Part shown: positions 1-7,659 of the stretch, in pieces
Position numbering within the stretch: the stretch's first letter is position 1
Layout: the number at the start of each line of letters is the position of its first letter
Virus record (IMG/VR): IMGVR_UViG_3300021403_000004
Span: 42,871 to 106,870 of that record
Strand: one strand, 5' to 3'
Origin: a virus
Length of the DNA stretch: 64,000 bases
Made by a program: the position numbers and the translations under genes
Notes under the pieces: model-generated
Database searches by the model: none
What the model was told of the DNA's origin: nothing
Seen by the model: the letters and a program-made list of their open reading frames with translations, nothing else

Positions 1-181
1 CGAACTCGTGCAGCCATTGAAGACCAGCCAGCGTATTCGTGCAGCCATCCCCGCCCGAGCCAGCCATGGGCCGTGTGAACATGCAGCCACGCAACCAAAG
101 AACAACAACCAGCCATTGACCATGTGACGGCTCTTAATAATCCACGCATGAGCAGCCAGCCCATCATCTGGTGAAGCAAGG
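1..181. repeat. Gene-free left edge with CAGCCA elements
   Basis: I see no gene here. The plus strand carries six CAGCCA hexamers at 11, 25, 42, 61, 84 and 110, spaced 14 to 26 bases apart, plus CAGCCAGCCC near 153. The same hexamer recurs in the gaps at 6340-6470 and 7430-7960, and inverted at 43251-43495 and 55866-57030, so this is one member of a dispersed intergenic repeat family. Confidence 0.6.
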
Positions 182-223
182 AAAAAGCCCCGTACCGGGA
201 AACCGGTGCGGGGCTTTTCTTTT
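182..223 (-). terminator. Intrinsic terminator, possibly bidirectional
   Basis: A GC-rich hairpin (GCCCCG..ACCGG, loop GAAA, CCGGT.CGGGGC) is flanked by an A run on the left and a T run on the right. It can therefore stop transcription on either strand. It lies just past the stop codon of the 252-1238 gene and would end the leftward operon. Confidence 0.85.
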
Positions 224-251
224 GCCTTTTTTCACGCTGCCCCTGGACGCG

Positions 252-1238
252 TCATGCCAGGCCCTTCACCACGGCCCAGTCGCGCAGCGCCTGCGCCGCG
301 TGCTTGTTTCCTGCCGTGTGCATGAGCGTGGTCCACGCGCTGGTCTTGGCCCACAGCTCCTGGTCGTGCACGTCATGGAGCGCCGGGGCGGGCGGCACGG
401 GGACTGGCGGCGCTGGAACGGGAGCTGGTGGCACCGGGACGGGAAACGGTCGGCCGGTGAGCGCAGTGTAGTCCGCGGCAAACTGGGGCAGGCTGACGCC
501 GTCCAGGAATTCCCGGCTGTTGAGGTGCTCAGGCCAGATGACGGCCCAGCACTCCTGCACCTGCCGGCTCCAGAACGCGTCCGTGAAGCTCGTCTCCTGG
601 GCCCACGTGATGAACGCCTCGTCGCCGCCGAGCTGCCCGGTGCCACCGGAACCATAGCCGCCGACCAGCACGGAGTGGCCGCCCTCGTCCGGTGAGCCGG
701 GCACGTAGTCCCAGGGCTGGCCGACGCTGAACTGGTCCTGGTTGGCGGACTGGACCACGATGCCCGTCCACACCGCGCCGAAGATGGCAATGGCGGCCTT
801 GACCTCATCCGGGTTGGTGTAGTCGACGGCAGCGAAGCCGAGCGCCTTCACGCCGTCCGGGCCGCCGTTGGCCACCAGGTCCTCCAGCGCCGTCTGGATG
901 TCCATGCCGTTGTCCTGCTGGGGGAAGCCCGGGTTCTGCGTGGCGTAGAACGCCCCTACCTGCGGCAATGTCGGGTAGTACTCCGTGCTGAGCACGGCCG
1001 TGACCAGGCGCCGGAAATCCGCCCATGTTACCGCGACGCAATCGCCCGCACCTTCGGCCGGGAACCCTGCCGCGACGTTGGCGGGATCAGGCCCGTTGCC
1101 GAGCATCTGCCAGCCCTGCAGCCGCGCCAGGTAATCGGCTGCAGGCGGGTGCGCGGGGACCACGCCCGTCAGTGACCGGCTCAGCCGGACGCGCGGGCGC
1201 CGGGGGTCATTCGGGCGGCGGCCGAATTTGAGGGTCAT
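252..1238 (-). CDS. Papain/C39-like cysteine protease-fold protein
   Basis: This 328-residue protein has a papain-like layout: GDC with a candidate nucleophile Cys67, a GGHSV motif with candidate His188, and a hydrophobic ITWAQE strand near 210 where papain-family enzymes place Asn/Trp. A proline-valine-rich linker (about 262-288) leads to a roughly 40-residue tail that ends in a helix. The start has GGAG upstream. It is the last gene before a terminator. A virion-associated peptidase or a structural domain derived from one is an inference. Activity is not shown, because the third catalytic residue is uncertain. A related Cys/His architecture appears in the 6469-7116 protein. Confidence 0.6.
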   Translation of the reverse strand: MTLKFGRRPNDPRRPRVRLSRSLTGVVPAHPPAADYLARLQGWQMLGNGPDPANVAAGFPAEGAGDCVAVTWADFRRLVTAVLSTEYYPTLPQVGAFYATQNPGFPQQDNGMDIQTALEDLVANGGPDGVKALGFAAVDYTNPDEVKAAIAIFGAVWTGIVVQSANQDQFSVGQPWDYVPGSPDEGGHSVLVGGYGSGGTGQLGGDEAFITWAQETSFTDAFWSRQVQECWAVIWPEHLNSREFLDGVSLPQFAADYTALTGRPFPVPVPPAPVPAPPVPVPPAPALHDVHDQELWAKTSAWTTLMHTAGNKHAAQALRDWAVVKGLA

Positions 1239-1311
1239 GCATGCTCCCAGGTCCGTGGCTGGCCGGCTGATCGTCCCAGGCGGCGTATTTCACGGTATCG
1301 CATGGTGAGCG

Positions 1312-1698
1312 TCACGTGCAGGGGTGATGGCCGTGCCGGGCAAACCACTTGTTCGCCTTGAGGAACCGGCCTTCTCGCCAGAAGCCCCATGCCCGGGACT
1401 TCGGGCCAGTGAGCATCAGCGTCCAGGCCCCGTGCTCGCCCGGGATGACCGTGTGCTGGTGCAGGGCCGGGCGCACCCGGGCTGAGCCTGCCATCAGCAC
1501 GTCATCGCCTGCCGGGCTGCGATCGGTGTAGCAACCGCGCAGCATGACCGTGGCGAACCACCACGGGTGATCATGGAAGGCCCGGTCATCATCCGGCTTC
1601 AGCCAGTGGTGCAGGCGCACCGAGCCAAGCCTTGCCTCCAGCTTCCACCGGATGACGTACGGGCATTGCGGCAGCCCGAGCTTCTCGGCCCAGGTCAT
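1312..1698 (-). CDS. Cupin-like phage protein (FHDHPW motif)
   Basis: The protein begins MTWAEKLGL and carries the metal-binding-type cupin motif RAFHDHPWWF followed by a second conserved His (LHQHTV) and a late GFWREG segment. This resembles small cupin proteins common in actinophages. I chose ATG at 1698, although the frame stays open to 1818, because a complete tRNA-like cloverleaf occupies 1705-1776 directly upstream and the family-like sequence starts at MTW. There is no Shine-Dalgarno sequence. Processing of the tRNA 3' end would leave only about six bases before the start codon. The substrate is unknown; sugar epimerases and dioxygenases share this fold. Confidence 0.65.
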   Translation of the reverse strand: MTWAEKLGLPQCPYVIRWKLEARLGSVRLHHWLKPDDDRAFHDHPWWFATVMLRGCYTDRSPAGDDVLMAGSARVRPALHQHTVIPGEHGAWTLMLTGPKSRAWGFWREGRFLKANKWFARHGHHPCT

Positions 1699-1704
1699 CG
1701 TCAG

Positions 1705-1776
1705 CACCGGGGAATGGTTTCGGGCCACTGACCTCTGCGTAATCTGCGCAGCGCTCTTCCTCTGAGCTACCCCGGT
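1705..1776 (-). tRNA. Isolated tRNA-like gene, anticodon position GAT (Ile)
   Basis: The sequence folds as a full cloverleaf: 7-bp acceptor ACCGGGG/CCCCGGT, 4-bp D stem GCTC/GAGC, 5-bp anticodon stem CTGCG/CGCAG with loop CAGATTA, variable AGGTC, and a T stem AGTGG/CCATT. It departs from a standard tRNA at U33 (A here), position 37 (T), and T54-T55 (loop CCCGAAA). It lies far from the main tRNA array, immediately 5' of the cupin gene. It may be a degenerate tRNA-Ile or a tRNA-like regulatory element. Confidence 0.6.
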
Positions 1777-1818
1777 CCGGCGGAAGCCCCCGGACTTCGT
1801 TGGCTCCCACTCGGTCAT

Positions 1819-1835
1819 GTCTCTTACAGTATCAT
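1819..1835 (-). promoter_or_regulatory. Extended -10 promoter TGATACTGT
   Basis: TGATACTGT lies seven bases before an ATG at 1818 and about 50 bases before the tRNA-like gene. The same GATACTGTAAGA string occurs upstream of the 2072 start. No convincing -35 is visible. Confidence 0.55.
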
Positions 1836-1949
1836 ACATTCACGCCTGCACGTATCACGCAGGACCATTGTGGCTGGCAAGCCAATGATGGCGGCAGGTT
1901 CCTGACATGTCTCTTGTGGCTGGTAATCCGATACTGGCTGCAGGGTTAG

Positions 1950-2072
1950 TCAGGCAGTCCCGGTGCCCTTGCAGTCCTTGCAGGGCACGAAGGTTGATGC
2001 CCCAGGCTCCAGTCCTGAGCCCCCACAGGTGGGGCAGTCTTTCCTGGTTACCCGGATCATGGTGAGGTTCAT
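1950..2072 (-). CDS. Small DnaJ-type zinc-finger protein (40 aa)
   Basis: The 40-residue peptide has two CxxC pairs with glycines, CPTCGGSG and CKDCKGTG, the signature of DnaJ-type CxxCxGxG zinc fingers. The ATG at 2072 follows a GATACTGTAAGA promoter-like string by 12 bases without a clear Shine-Dalgarno sequence. Such mini-zinc proteins are common in actinophages. Metal binding is predicted from the motif; the function is unknown. Confidence 0.65.
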   Translation of the reverse strand: MNLTMIRVTRKDCPTCGGSGLEPGASTFVPCKDCKGTGTA

Positions 2073-2082
2073 GACATGTATC

Positions 2083-2096
2083 TTACAGTATCACAG
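2083..2096 (-). promoter_or_regulatory. Extended -10 promoter TGATACTGT
   Basis: TGATACTGT reading leftward, 12 bases before the ATG at 2072, duplicates the element at 1819-1835. Confidence 0.5.
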
Positions 2097-3172
2097 CTGC
2101 TCTAGCCACCCGAGCAGCTTCCGGGCGTGGCTGGCGAACGTCCGGTCCGCGATGGCCACCTGCGCCTTCCGGGCCGCCTCCTCGCGCTCAGCCTCGTGCC
2201 TGCACCACCAGCGCAGCTGCTCTGCGGCGTCTTCCGGCGTCGCGAACGAGGGCAGCATCCCGAGGACCTCATCGCTTTCCGGCCGCGGGTCCCTGAGGAA
2301 AAACAACCGGGACGCTGCCATCTCCACCTCGCGCGGGCCCATTGCCCAGCCCTCGCCCGCGTGCTCTTCCTCTGATTCCCGGCGGTACAAGTTGATGCCG
2401 CACGCGGCGTGCCGGTACAGCTCAGCCGTCTCGGCATTGTCCACGCAGGCTGCGTCCTGGGACAGGTACGCGCGCAGGGGCGAGCCCTCGCCCGTTTCCT
2501 CTTTCCAGTACGAGCCGCCCAGCAGGAAGTCCAGGCCCGCGAAGCCAGGCTGGGTGACCATTGCCTCAAAGAACCGCACCCGCGATTCAAAGGCCGTGCC
2601 GATGAAGGTGAGGTCCGCGGCCAGCTCCGGGTTGACTGGCCCCGTGCGCGGGTGGTGCACGTCCGGCCGGTACGCGTGCGGGATGTAGTACGCCGGGCCA
2701 AGTTCCTGGTACCGGGCAAGGTTCACGGGGTCGTTGATGAGGTTGATGTCACCGAACGGCGCCCGGGTCAGTTGCTCCGTGTCCTGGTACGGCGATTCCG
2801 TGTGCAGAAGCACTATCTTGTGCCCTCGTGCACGGAGAAGCGCAAACGTCCCAGCTTCAACAAAAAAGGCGCTCACGAACACGATCACCTGGGGCCAGAA
2901 GGAGTAGGTGGCATGCGTGATGCCTTGCATGGACGCGCGGATCGCTTCCAGCTGGTTCATCGCCTGCCGGACGATAGGATGCCCGGTCTCGTCCTTCTCT
3001 TCCGTGTCAATAAGGGCGCGCGAGTAGAAGTAAAGGCGGCCCTTTAAATCATTGGTGTTGTATAGCGCGACCTCGCAACCCTGCTCCCGCAGGCCGTCGG
3101 CCCATCCCCGGTATACGTCCGCAACACTGAAATCAGGGCCGTTAAACCAGGGTGTACTATCAGCACCCTCAT
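2091..3172 (-). CDS. CgeB-like glycosyltransferase with a frame break near 3149
   Basis: The start is ATG at 3172 behind GGAGG, giving MRVLIVHP. The continuation FSVADVYRGWADGLREQG, typical of CgeB/GT-B glycosyltransferases, is in the -1 frame, so the reading frame is broken at the CACCCTGG run near 3149. One extra C would restore HPWFNGPDFSVADVYRGW. From there the frame is open to 2091. The C-terminal half has GT-B features (DLTFIGTAFESR, NLYRRES, MGPREVEMAAS). The internal Met at 2960 is not a plausible start. Either a sequencing indel or a real null allele; functionally it belongs with the sugar cluster at 18.7-29 kb. Confidence 0.7.
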
Positions 3173-3188
3173 GTTGGCATCACCTCCT

Positions 3189-3695
3189 TCACAGCGATTT
3201 CCGCTGTTTACGCTGCAGGTACATCTTTCGGTAATGATCCTTGCGGGCACCACTTGCATTCCTGGCGTTATCCCGCGCCTGAGCGCATGCCCGGCATTCC
3301 CTCTTGCCATTTTTGCGCAGGATGGTATTAGCTTCCGTGAATTCATGCCCTTGCGGGCACTTGTTCTCGCGAACCAGGATAGCAGTCGGGTGCATCCCGC
3401 GGAGCATGTTGACTGACCGGGTCACCGGGTCGCCGTGCCAAGGGTTCACGCAGGCCCGGTTACGGCACAGGTGATCAGGTTCCAGCTCAGGATCGAACTC
3501 GCCACGGTACAGCCGCCAGGCAATCCGGTGCGCTGTCGTTGGCCGCCACTTCCCGTCTCCGCACTTAACATTGAACAGAGCGTAACCTGTCTTCTGGAAG
3601 TGCGCGCCTGACCAGGCCCAGCAAGGTCCCGGGCACAAATCCTCATCCGGTGATGGTGGCCCTGGCAGCAGCTTGGCCTCGAACCGCTTGTGCAT
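3189..3695 (-). CDS. HNH homing endonuclease
   Basis: A classic HNH_3-type core is present: AHRIAWRLYRGE, then DHLCRNRACVNPWH. A second Cys-rich stretch (CPQGHEF, CRAC) follows, probably structural zinc. The protein is about 168 residues from ATG 3695; a GTG at 3728 is an alternative. It is free-standing and interrupts the run between the glycosyltransferase and the 4358 gene. A tRNA-like fragment lies at its 5' end. Predicted to cut DNA and promote its own spread. Confidence 0.8.
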   Translation of the reverse strand: MHKRFEAKLLPGPPSPDEDLCPGPCWAWSGAHFQKTGYALFNVKCGDGKWRPTTAHRIAWRLYRGEFDPELEPDHLCRNRACVNPWHGDPVTRSVNMLRGMHPTAILVRENKCPQGHEFTEANTILRKNGKRECRACAQARDNARNASGARKDHYRKMYLQRKQRKSL

Positions 3696-3701
3696 ATCCC
3701 A

Positions 3702-3742
3702 GGTAACCGGGATTTGAACTCGTTTCACACACGGAGATTACC
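3702..3742 (-). other. Possible tRNA fragment
   Basis: GGTAATC and GGTTACC can pair like an acceptor stem, and TTCAAATCCC resembles a T-arm, but only 41 bases lie between the ends, so D and anticodon arms are missing. It may be a tRNA remnant beside a homing gene, or chance. Confidence 0.25.
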
Positions 3743-3833
3743 TAGTCCTGGGTGTAAAAAACAAGACTTGGCACCCCGGTTAAGCACCTGTACCCATACA
3801 GGAACGCGCCCGCGTCTTTGCGCAGGTCGTCGC

Positions 3834-4358
3834 TCACGAAGCGGGCAGCCCGAGGGCCGGAGCGACGATCGTGCGGTACCACTGGGTCGCCTGCGCGCCC
3901 CCGCGGGCGAGGTCCGTCAGGCCCTCATAGCCCTCATGCACCTCGCCGGTGAACTCGTTCTCCCAGGCCCAGCGGGCGCCCTGGCCGTCCAGCCACTGGC
4001 CCAGCTCCGCGACCAGGCGGGCGTGCAGGTCACCGCAGCCATTGCCGTCGGAGTCCCGGTAGCCGTACGGCGTGTCGAAGGAGGCCTCCAGCCAGTGCGG
4101 GAAGCAGCGCCGGTGGCGCGCGTCCTCGTCATCAGGCTCGCAGTACCGGTGGTGGCCGCCCTCGGCAACCAGTGGCGCGTCCGTGCCATAGTGAACGTCC
4201 AGCAGCGCGAGCAGCCCCTGGCCGGGCTTGTTCCCGATGTAACCGCCCTCATCGGTGAACTTGATGCCCTCGTGAGCGCCGATGAGCCGGTTGCACGCTA
4301 CCCACACGGCCCGGTAGTCCACCTTGCTGATCACGTACACGCGTGTGTCCAGGGTCAT
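3834..4358 (-). CDS. Hypothetical phage protein (174 aa)
   Basis: No domain is recognised with confidence. The protein starts MTLDTRVYVISKVDYR and is acidic, rich in Trp and His, with a central GGHHRYCEPDDEDARHRRC stretch that could hold metal. It overlaps the stop of the upstream gene by ATGA, so the two are translationally coupled. Confidence 0.7.
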   Translation of the reverse strand: MTLDTRVYVISKVDYRAVWVACNRLIGAHEGIKFTDEGGYIGNKPGQGLLALLDVHYGTDAPLVAEGGHHRYCEPDDEDARHRRCFPHWLEASFDTPYGYRDSDGNGCGDLHARLVAELGQWLDGQGARWAWENEFTGEVHEGYEGLTDLARGGAQATQWYRTIVAPALGLPAS

Positions 4359-4627
4359 TGCACGTTCTCCTCAAACCAGGCGGCCATCTCACGGGCGCGC
4401 TCGTGAACGGCGTCCAGCTCCTGCTGCGTCCAGGCAGGCAGCTCCAGGCGCGTCACGGTGCCCGCGTCGGTGTCCAGCACCAGGACGTCACCCGGCATCA
4501 CGTCGTGCAAGCCCCACCGGGCCAGCTCCACCTCTGCCACCATGCTCACGCTGCCCTCCCGGCGCAGGTCAACAGTGGCCTCATCGCCAGTGACCTCGAT
4601 CACGATGCCGTGCCAGGGCTGGCTCAC
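4355..4627 (-). CDS. Hypothetical phage protein (90 aa)
   Basis: A small, probably beta-rich N-terminal half (GIVIEVTGDEATVDLRREG) resembles an SH3/OB-like barrel, followed by a helix (QQELDAVHERAREMAAWFEE). The GTG start overlaps the previous stop (GTGA). No function is inferred. Confidence 0.65.
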   Translation of the reverse strand: MSQPWHGIVIEVTGDEATVDLRREGSVSMVAEVELARWGLHDVMPGDVLVLDTDAGTVTRLELPAWTQQELDAVHERAREMAAWFEENVQ

Positions 4628-5007
4628 GATGCCTCTTCCTCCAGCCAGCGCTCCACCCGCTCGCTCAAGATGGCGTAGCGCACGGCCATGTCCTGCCGTT
4701 CCAGTGCCGCCGCGCGGGTCTCCGGCGCCCGCGGCACGTACACCGGGACGGACGCGAACTGGCTGGCGGTGGCGTCGAGCAGCATGCCGCCGGGCAGCCG
4801 GTTCACCGTGTGCCGCATGTCCATGCCGGCGTCAACGACAAGGAACCGCACGAGGTCGCCGCCGGCATAGTCCTGGATCACCAGGGCCGATACCGTGCAC
4901 TGCCCGCACGCAGGGTTCCCGGGCGTCCACCGGTCCGGGAAGGCGCTGGTCTCCCGTATCCAGGATTGCCGCAGCGCCGCCAGGACGTCATCAAGCACGG
5001 GATTCAT
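4624..5007 (-). CDS. YunG-like protein
   Basis: The pattern W-x-PGNPACGQCTVSALVIQDYAGG, followed by a MRHTVNRLPGG and LDATASQF region, matches the YunG-like family of small bacterial proteins with a conserved GQC..(T/S)ALV.QD..GG core. Full length at 127 residues. The biochemical role is unknown; the Cys in GQC suggests a cysteine-enzyme ancestry. The start lies six bases after a TATGCT box. Confidence 0.7.
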   Translation of the reverse strand: MNPVLDDVLAALRQSWIRETSAFPDRWTPGNPACGQCTVSALVIQDYAGGDLVRFLVVDAGMDMRHTVNRLPGGMLLDATASQFASVPVYVPRAPETRAAALERQDMAVRYAILSERVERWLEEEAS

Positions 5008-5024
5008 GACGTTAGCATACTGCG
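5008..5024 (-). promoter_or_regulatory. Leaderless-type promoter, TATGCT
   Basis: On the minus strand TATGCT is followed by AACGTC and then the ATG at 5007, too close to leave an untranslated leader. Confidence 0.5.
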
Positions 5025-5049
5025 TCAGACTGCGCCGCGCTGTGCCGGG

Positions 5050-5475
5050 CTACAGCGCCCCTGCCTGGATCGACAGGCGGGCCCCGAAATAGGTGACCCC
5101 GGCATAGTCCACCCGCCCGTAGCTGTCAGCGGCCAGCGGCACGGCGAAGTGCACGGCGCCGCCCAGCGTCGGGTCCTCCTGGATGGCGCCGGCGATGCTG
5201 GCCGGGACGCTGTCATCCACGCCGATGCCCAGGTAGGCATCCAGCGCGCGCTGCACCTTCTCCACCGGCGCCCCGTCGCTGAGCAGCAGCAGCACCCGCA
5301 GGTTCACGGTGAAGGCGCCGTCCACGGTGGCGCCGTAGGTCACCACGGGCTGGCCGGGCAGCACCACGGCCACCGGCGGGCTGACCTGGTCACGGGCTTC
5401 CGGCAGGGCGCGCAGTCCCGTGCCCGTGGTAATCCGGGCGGCCAGGGCGGTGCGGATAGCGGCAAGGTCAGTCAC
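5050..5475 (-). CDS. Probable tail terminator / head-tail completion protein
   Basis: About 141 residues with the tail-terminator layout: an N-terminal helix (LAAIRTALAARI), a strand-rich core with PPVAVVLPGQP and TVNLRVLLLL, and a C-terminal AGVTYFGARLSIQ strand. This is the pattern of phage neck/tail-completion proteins. I chose GTG 5475 behind GGGAG; the frame is open to 5496, overlapping the DUF1003 gene. It sits downstream of the connector gene, though intervening genes are unusual. Confidence 0.55.
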   Translation of the reverse strand: MTDLAAIRTALAARITTGTGLRALPEARDQVSPPVAVVLPGQPVVTYGATVDGAFTVNLRVLLLLSDGAPVEKVQRALDAYLGIGVDDSVPASIAGAIQEDPTLGGAVHFAVPLAADSYGRVDYAGVTYFGARLSIQAGAL

Positions 5476-6070
5476 AGTCAGCGCTCCCGGGATCACGGCG
5501 CGATGCTGGCTCCTGCCCGGGCTCGTGCCCTGGGGAGAACGCGCCCGCTCCTGGCGTCATCGCGGTAACATGACGGTGAATTTCCGTCAGCAGCGCGCTG
5601 GCTGCCTCGATCCGCGCCGTCATCTCATTATTGACGGTCAGGAGCGCGTCCAGCTTTCCCGTCTCGCTGTAATGCGCGAGCGCCTGCTCTGCTGAGACCC
5701 GGTCAGCCCGCTTGGCCGCGATCAGGATCAGCGCTCCCTGCAAGCCGGCCATCATCGACAAGCACAAGTTCAGCAGGATGTACGGGTACTTATCGAACCC
5801 GTGCCCGCGCAGGAACAGTGAATTGAACGCCATCCAGGCGCCCATGAAGGCCAGGAAGCTGCCAACGAACGCCCACGACCCGAAGGCGTTTCGCATCACG
5901 TCCGCAGCGCGCTCGCCAAAAGTCAGTTCCTGCCCGGTCCGGACGTGCGGATGGCGCTTCCACAGCTCGCGCCCTGACTTCAGCCCGCGCACCAGCTGGT
6001 AATGGCGCTCAGGCAGCTCCACGCGGCCATCCTTGATTCCTGGCAGCCACGTGCGACGACCCGTTACCAT
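5468..6070 (-). CDS. DUF1003 membrane protein
   Basis: The core FGERAADVMRNAFGSWAFV, followed by two hydrophobic segments (VGSFLAFMGAWMAFNSLFL; YILLNLCLSMMAGLQGALIL) and the polar AAKRADRVSAEQ, is the DUF1003 signature, a two-helix bacterial membrane family of unknown function. A long charged N-terminus and a C-terminal tail with GHEPGQEP flank it. The ATG lies seven bases after TACGGT, suggesting a leaderless transcript. Confidence 0.8.
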   Translation of the reverse strand: MVTGRRTWLPGIKDGRVELPERHYQLVRGLKSGRELWKRHPHVRTGQELTFGERAADVMRNAFGSWAFVGSFLAFMGAWMAFNSLFLRGHGFDKYPYILLNLCLSMMAGLQGALILIAAKRADRVSAEQALAHYSETGKLDALLTVNNEMTARIEAASALLTEIHRHVTAMTPGAGAFSPGHEPGQEPASRRDPGSADCD

Positions 6071-6088
6071 GAGCTTTACCGTACGCTA
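6071..6088 (-). promoter_or_regulatory. Leaderless-type promoter, TACGGT
   Basis: TACGGT reading leftward, seven bases before ATG 6070; no -35 seen. Confidence 0.4.
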
Positions 6089-6098
6089 CAGCAGTCAT

Positions 6099-6257
6099 TC
6101 ACGCCGCCTTCATGATCATCGCGTAGATCACGGTCGACACCAGCTCCATGGACTGCTCCGTGGTGAAGCCTGCCATCACCCAGGCCAGGTACATCTCGTG
6201 CTGGGCCACGGCGGACGCCTGCAGCATCGTCAGCGGGTCAGGAACGTCGTCAGCCAC
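6099..6257 (-). CDS. Small phage protein (52 aa)
   Basis: GTG at 6257 gives ADDVPDPLTMLQASAVAQHE followed by MYLAWVMAGFTTEQSMELV and a short end MIMKAA. The short amphipathic helical design with a GF-T-EQ-ME-L turn is common in small actinophage proteins beside head genes. The start is eight bases after TATAGT, without a Shine-Dalgarno sequence. Confidence 0.6.
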   Translation of the reverse strand: MADDVPDPLTMLQASAVAQHEMYLAWVMAGFTTEQSMELVSTVIYAMIMKAA

Positions 6258-6276
6258 GAGCTGATACTATACTGCG
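6258..6276 (-). promoter_or_regulatory. Leaderless-type promoter, TATAGT
   Basis: TATAGT on the minus strand followed by ATCAGCTC and GTG at 6257. Confidence 0.5.
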
Positions 6277-6337
6277 AGAGACGACTGGCCTGCGCCCGCC
6301 TTCCCGGCTCTCTTCGCTGAAGGCCAGTCGTCTCCTT

Positions 6338-6468
6338 TGCAGCCATTGATCCAAGGCCAGCCAACACGATCGTGCCGCCAGGGACATGTCGCAGTTCTCT
6401 TGCCTCTGCGCGCAGGCGAAGCCAGCCATGCCTGTTCAGCCGTTGACCCAGGGCCAGCCATTGTGGCA
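6338..6468. repeat. CAGCCA-type intergenic repeats
   Basis: Two related imperfect copies are visible on the plus strand, GCAGCCATTGATCC..GGCCAGCCA near 6339 and TCAGCCGTTGACCC..GGCCAGCCA near 6430, with further CAGCCA hexamers between them. No gene is seen. Confidence 0.6.
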
Positions 6469-7116
6469 CTAGGCCGCCCACTCCAGTGCCCACGCCTCAT
6501 CCGGCACCCCGGTCCAGGGCATCACGCGCCCCCAGCTGACCATCCCCCGCGGGTGGGACAGCACGGCATGGCGCGCGTGCGGCAGGCTGACGCCGACGAC
6601 GAGGCCAGGCACGATCATGGCCTCGTCAGCGCGCCTGGCCGACACCAGGCGCACATCTGCCCTAGGTGACCAAGCCAGCAGCACGTCCAGCACGTCAGCG
6701 ATGCCGGCGCCGTCCTCGCCCCCGGCCATCGCGTGCAGCCGCGCGACCTCCTGCGCAGTCAGCGCCAGGCCCGTGACGGCCAGCAGGTGGTTGGCCACTG
6801 CCGTGGCCGCGCACGTGGGCGCCTCGTCATTGCAGCCCAGCAGCCACCAGCCGGGCAGGACCGCAGGCTGGACGGGAGCGACGGCCGCGGCCTTCTGCAC
6901 CGGGACCTTGCCCTGGCGCTTGGCCGCCTGCGCTGCCCGGCCCGCCGCGGCCCACTTCAGCGCCGCCTGCTTCTGGGCAGCGGACGGCTTCTTGCCCCGG
7001 GCCCGGGCGGTAGCCTGCGCCTTACGGCCGGCAGCGGCGAACTTCTTCCCGGCGGCCACTTGCGCAGGCGTGCGGCCGGCATGCGCGGCAAGCGGGGCCT
7101 TCGGGGCCTTGGCCAT
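6469..7116 (-). CDS. Ala/Lys-rich protein with cysteine-protease-like C-terminal domain
   Basis: ATG 7116 (behind AGGAGG) opens a basic, Ala/Lys/Gln-rich N-terminal 90 residues with repeated KFAAAGRKAQA / KWAAAGRAAQA segments, a likely DNA- or virion-binding tail. The C-terminal domain has GCNDEAPTCAATAVANHLL, a GVSLPHARHAVLSHP strand and a final PDEAWALEW, a Cys/His arrangement reminiscent of C39/papain-like proteins such as the 252-1238 product. Function and activity are inferred only. Confidence 0.55.
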   Translation of the reverse strand: MAKAPKAPLAAHAGRTPAQVAAGKKFAAAGRKAQATARARGKKPSAAQKQAALKWAAAGRAAQAAKRQGKVPVQKAAAVAPVQPAVLPGWWLLGCNDEAPTCAATAVANHLLAVTGLALTAQEVARLHAMAGGEDGAGIADVLDVLLAWSPRADVRLVSARRADEAMIVPGLVVGVSLPHARHAVLSHPRGMVSWGRVMPWTGVPDEAWALEWAA

Positions 7117-7130
7117 CGTGACCTCCTGGG

Positions 7131-7391
7131 CTAAACGGTATCCCTGGCAGCGTGCGCATAGAAGTACCCGCACCAGAAATGCGCGAATGCCCGGTCTTCG
7201 TCGCCCAGTTCACTGTGGTAGATGACAGCCTGCGCTTCGGCAATCCCGTCCTTGTTGACCGTGACGCTGCCGTCGCCTCCCCGCAAGACCAGCGGGACGC
7301 GCATGACCTCGCGCTCAGTGCCCTCCTCGAACACGATCACGTCGTCGCCCGCGTGCTGGGCAAGGTAGCGCCCGCTTGGCAGCCGTGCCAT
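7131..7391 (-). CDS. Hypothetical small protein (86 aa)
   Basis: Starts MARLPSGRYLAQHAGDDVIV after GGAGGGCAC. Strand-rich N-terminus, then ELGDEDRAFAHFWCGYF near the end. Conserved-looking but unidentified. Confidence 0.7.
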   Translation of the reverse strand: MARLPSGRYLAQHAGDDVIVFEEGTEREVMRVPLVLRGGDGSVTVNKDGIAEAQAVIYHSELGDEDRAFAHFWCGYFYAHAARDTV

Positions 7392-7474
7392 GTGCCCTCC
7401 TTCTTGCTGTATGCTGCAGTATAACGGCCGCAGGTAGCCAGTCAAAGAAACAGCAGCCCAGGGACGCGAGTCAG

Positions 7475-7590
7475 CCAAGGACCAGCAGCCCGAGATCGCT
7501 TGCGCGCCAAGGACCAGCAGCCCGAGATCGCTTGCCCGCCAAGGACCAGCAGCCCGAGATCGCTTGCCCGCCAAGGACCAGCAGCCGAAC
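7475..7590. repeat. 32-bp tandem repeat, four copies
   Basis: Copies start exactly at 7475, 7507, 7539 and 7571 (period 32); the last is partial. Unit core CCAAGGACCAGCAGCCCGAG followed by ATCGCTTGCSCG. It lies in the gap between two minus-strand genes. Confidence 0.9.
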
Positions 7591-7659
7591 CAGATGAGCC
7601 AGCCAGAAGACGGCAGCCACCGCCGGTCAGCCAGCCGAAGACTCCCTGACCGTCATGGC

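Noticed and set aside
182-223. attachment site core
   Set aside because: Hairpin with A/T tracts is a standard terminator; no integrase in the window.
2091-2960. Glycosyltransferase starting at internal Met 2960
   Set aside because: Coding similarity continues upstream to 3172 across a frame break; no Shine-Dalgarno sequence at 2960.
3140-3160. Programmed -1 frameshift like tail-assembly chaperones
   Set aside because: No slippery heptamer or downstream structure, and the gene is a glycosyltransferase.
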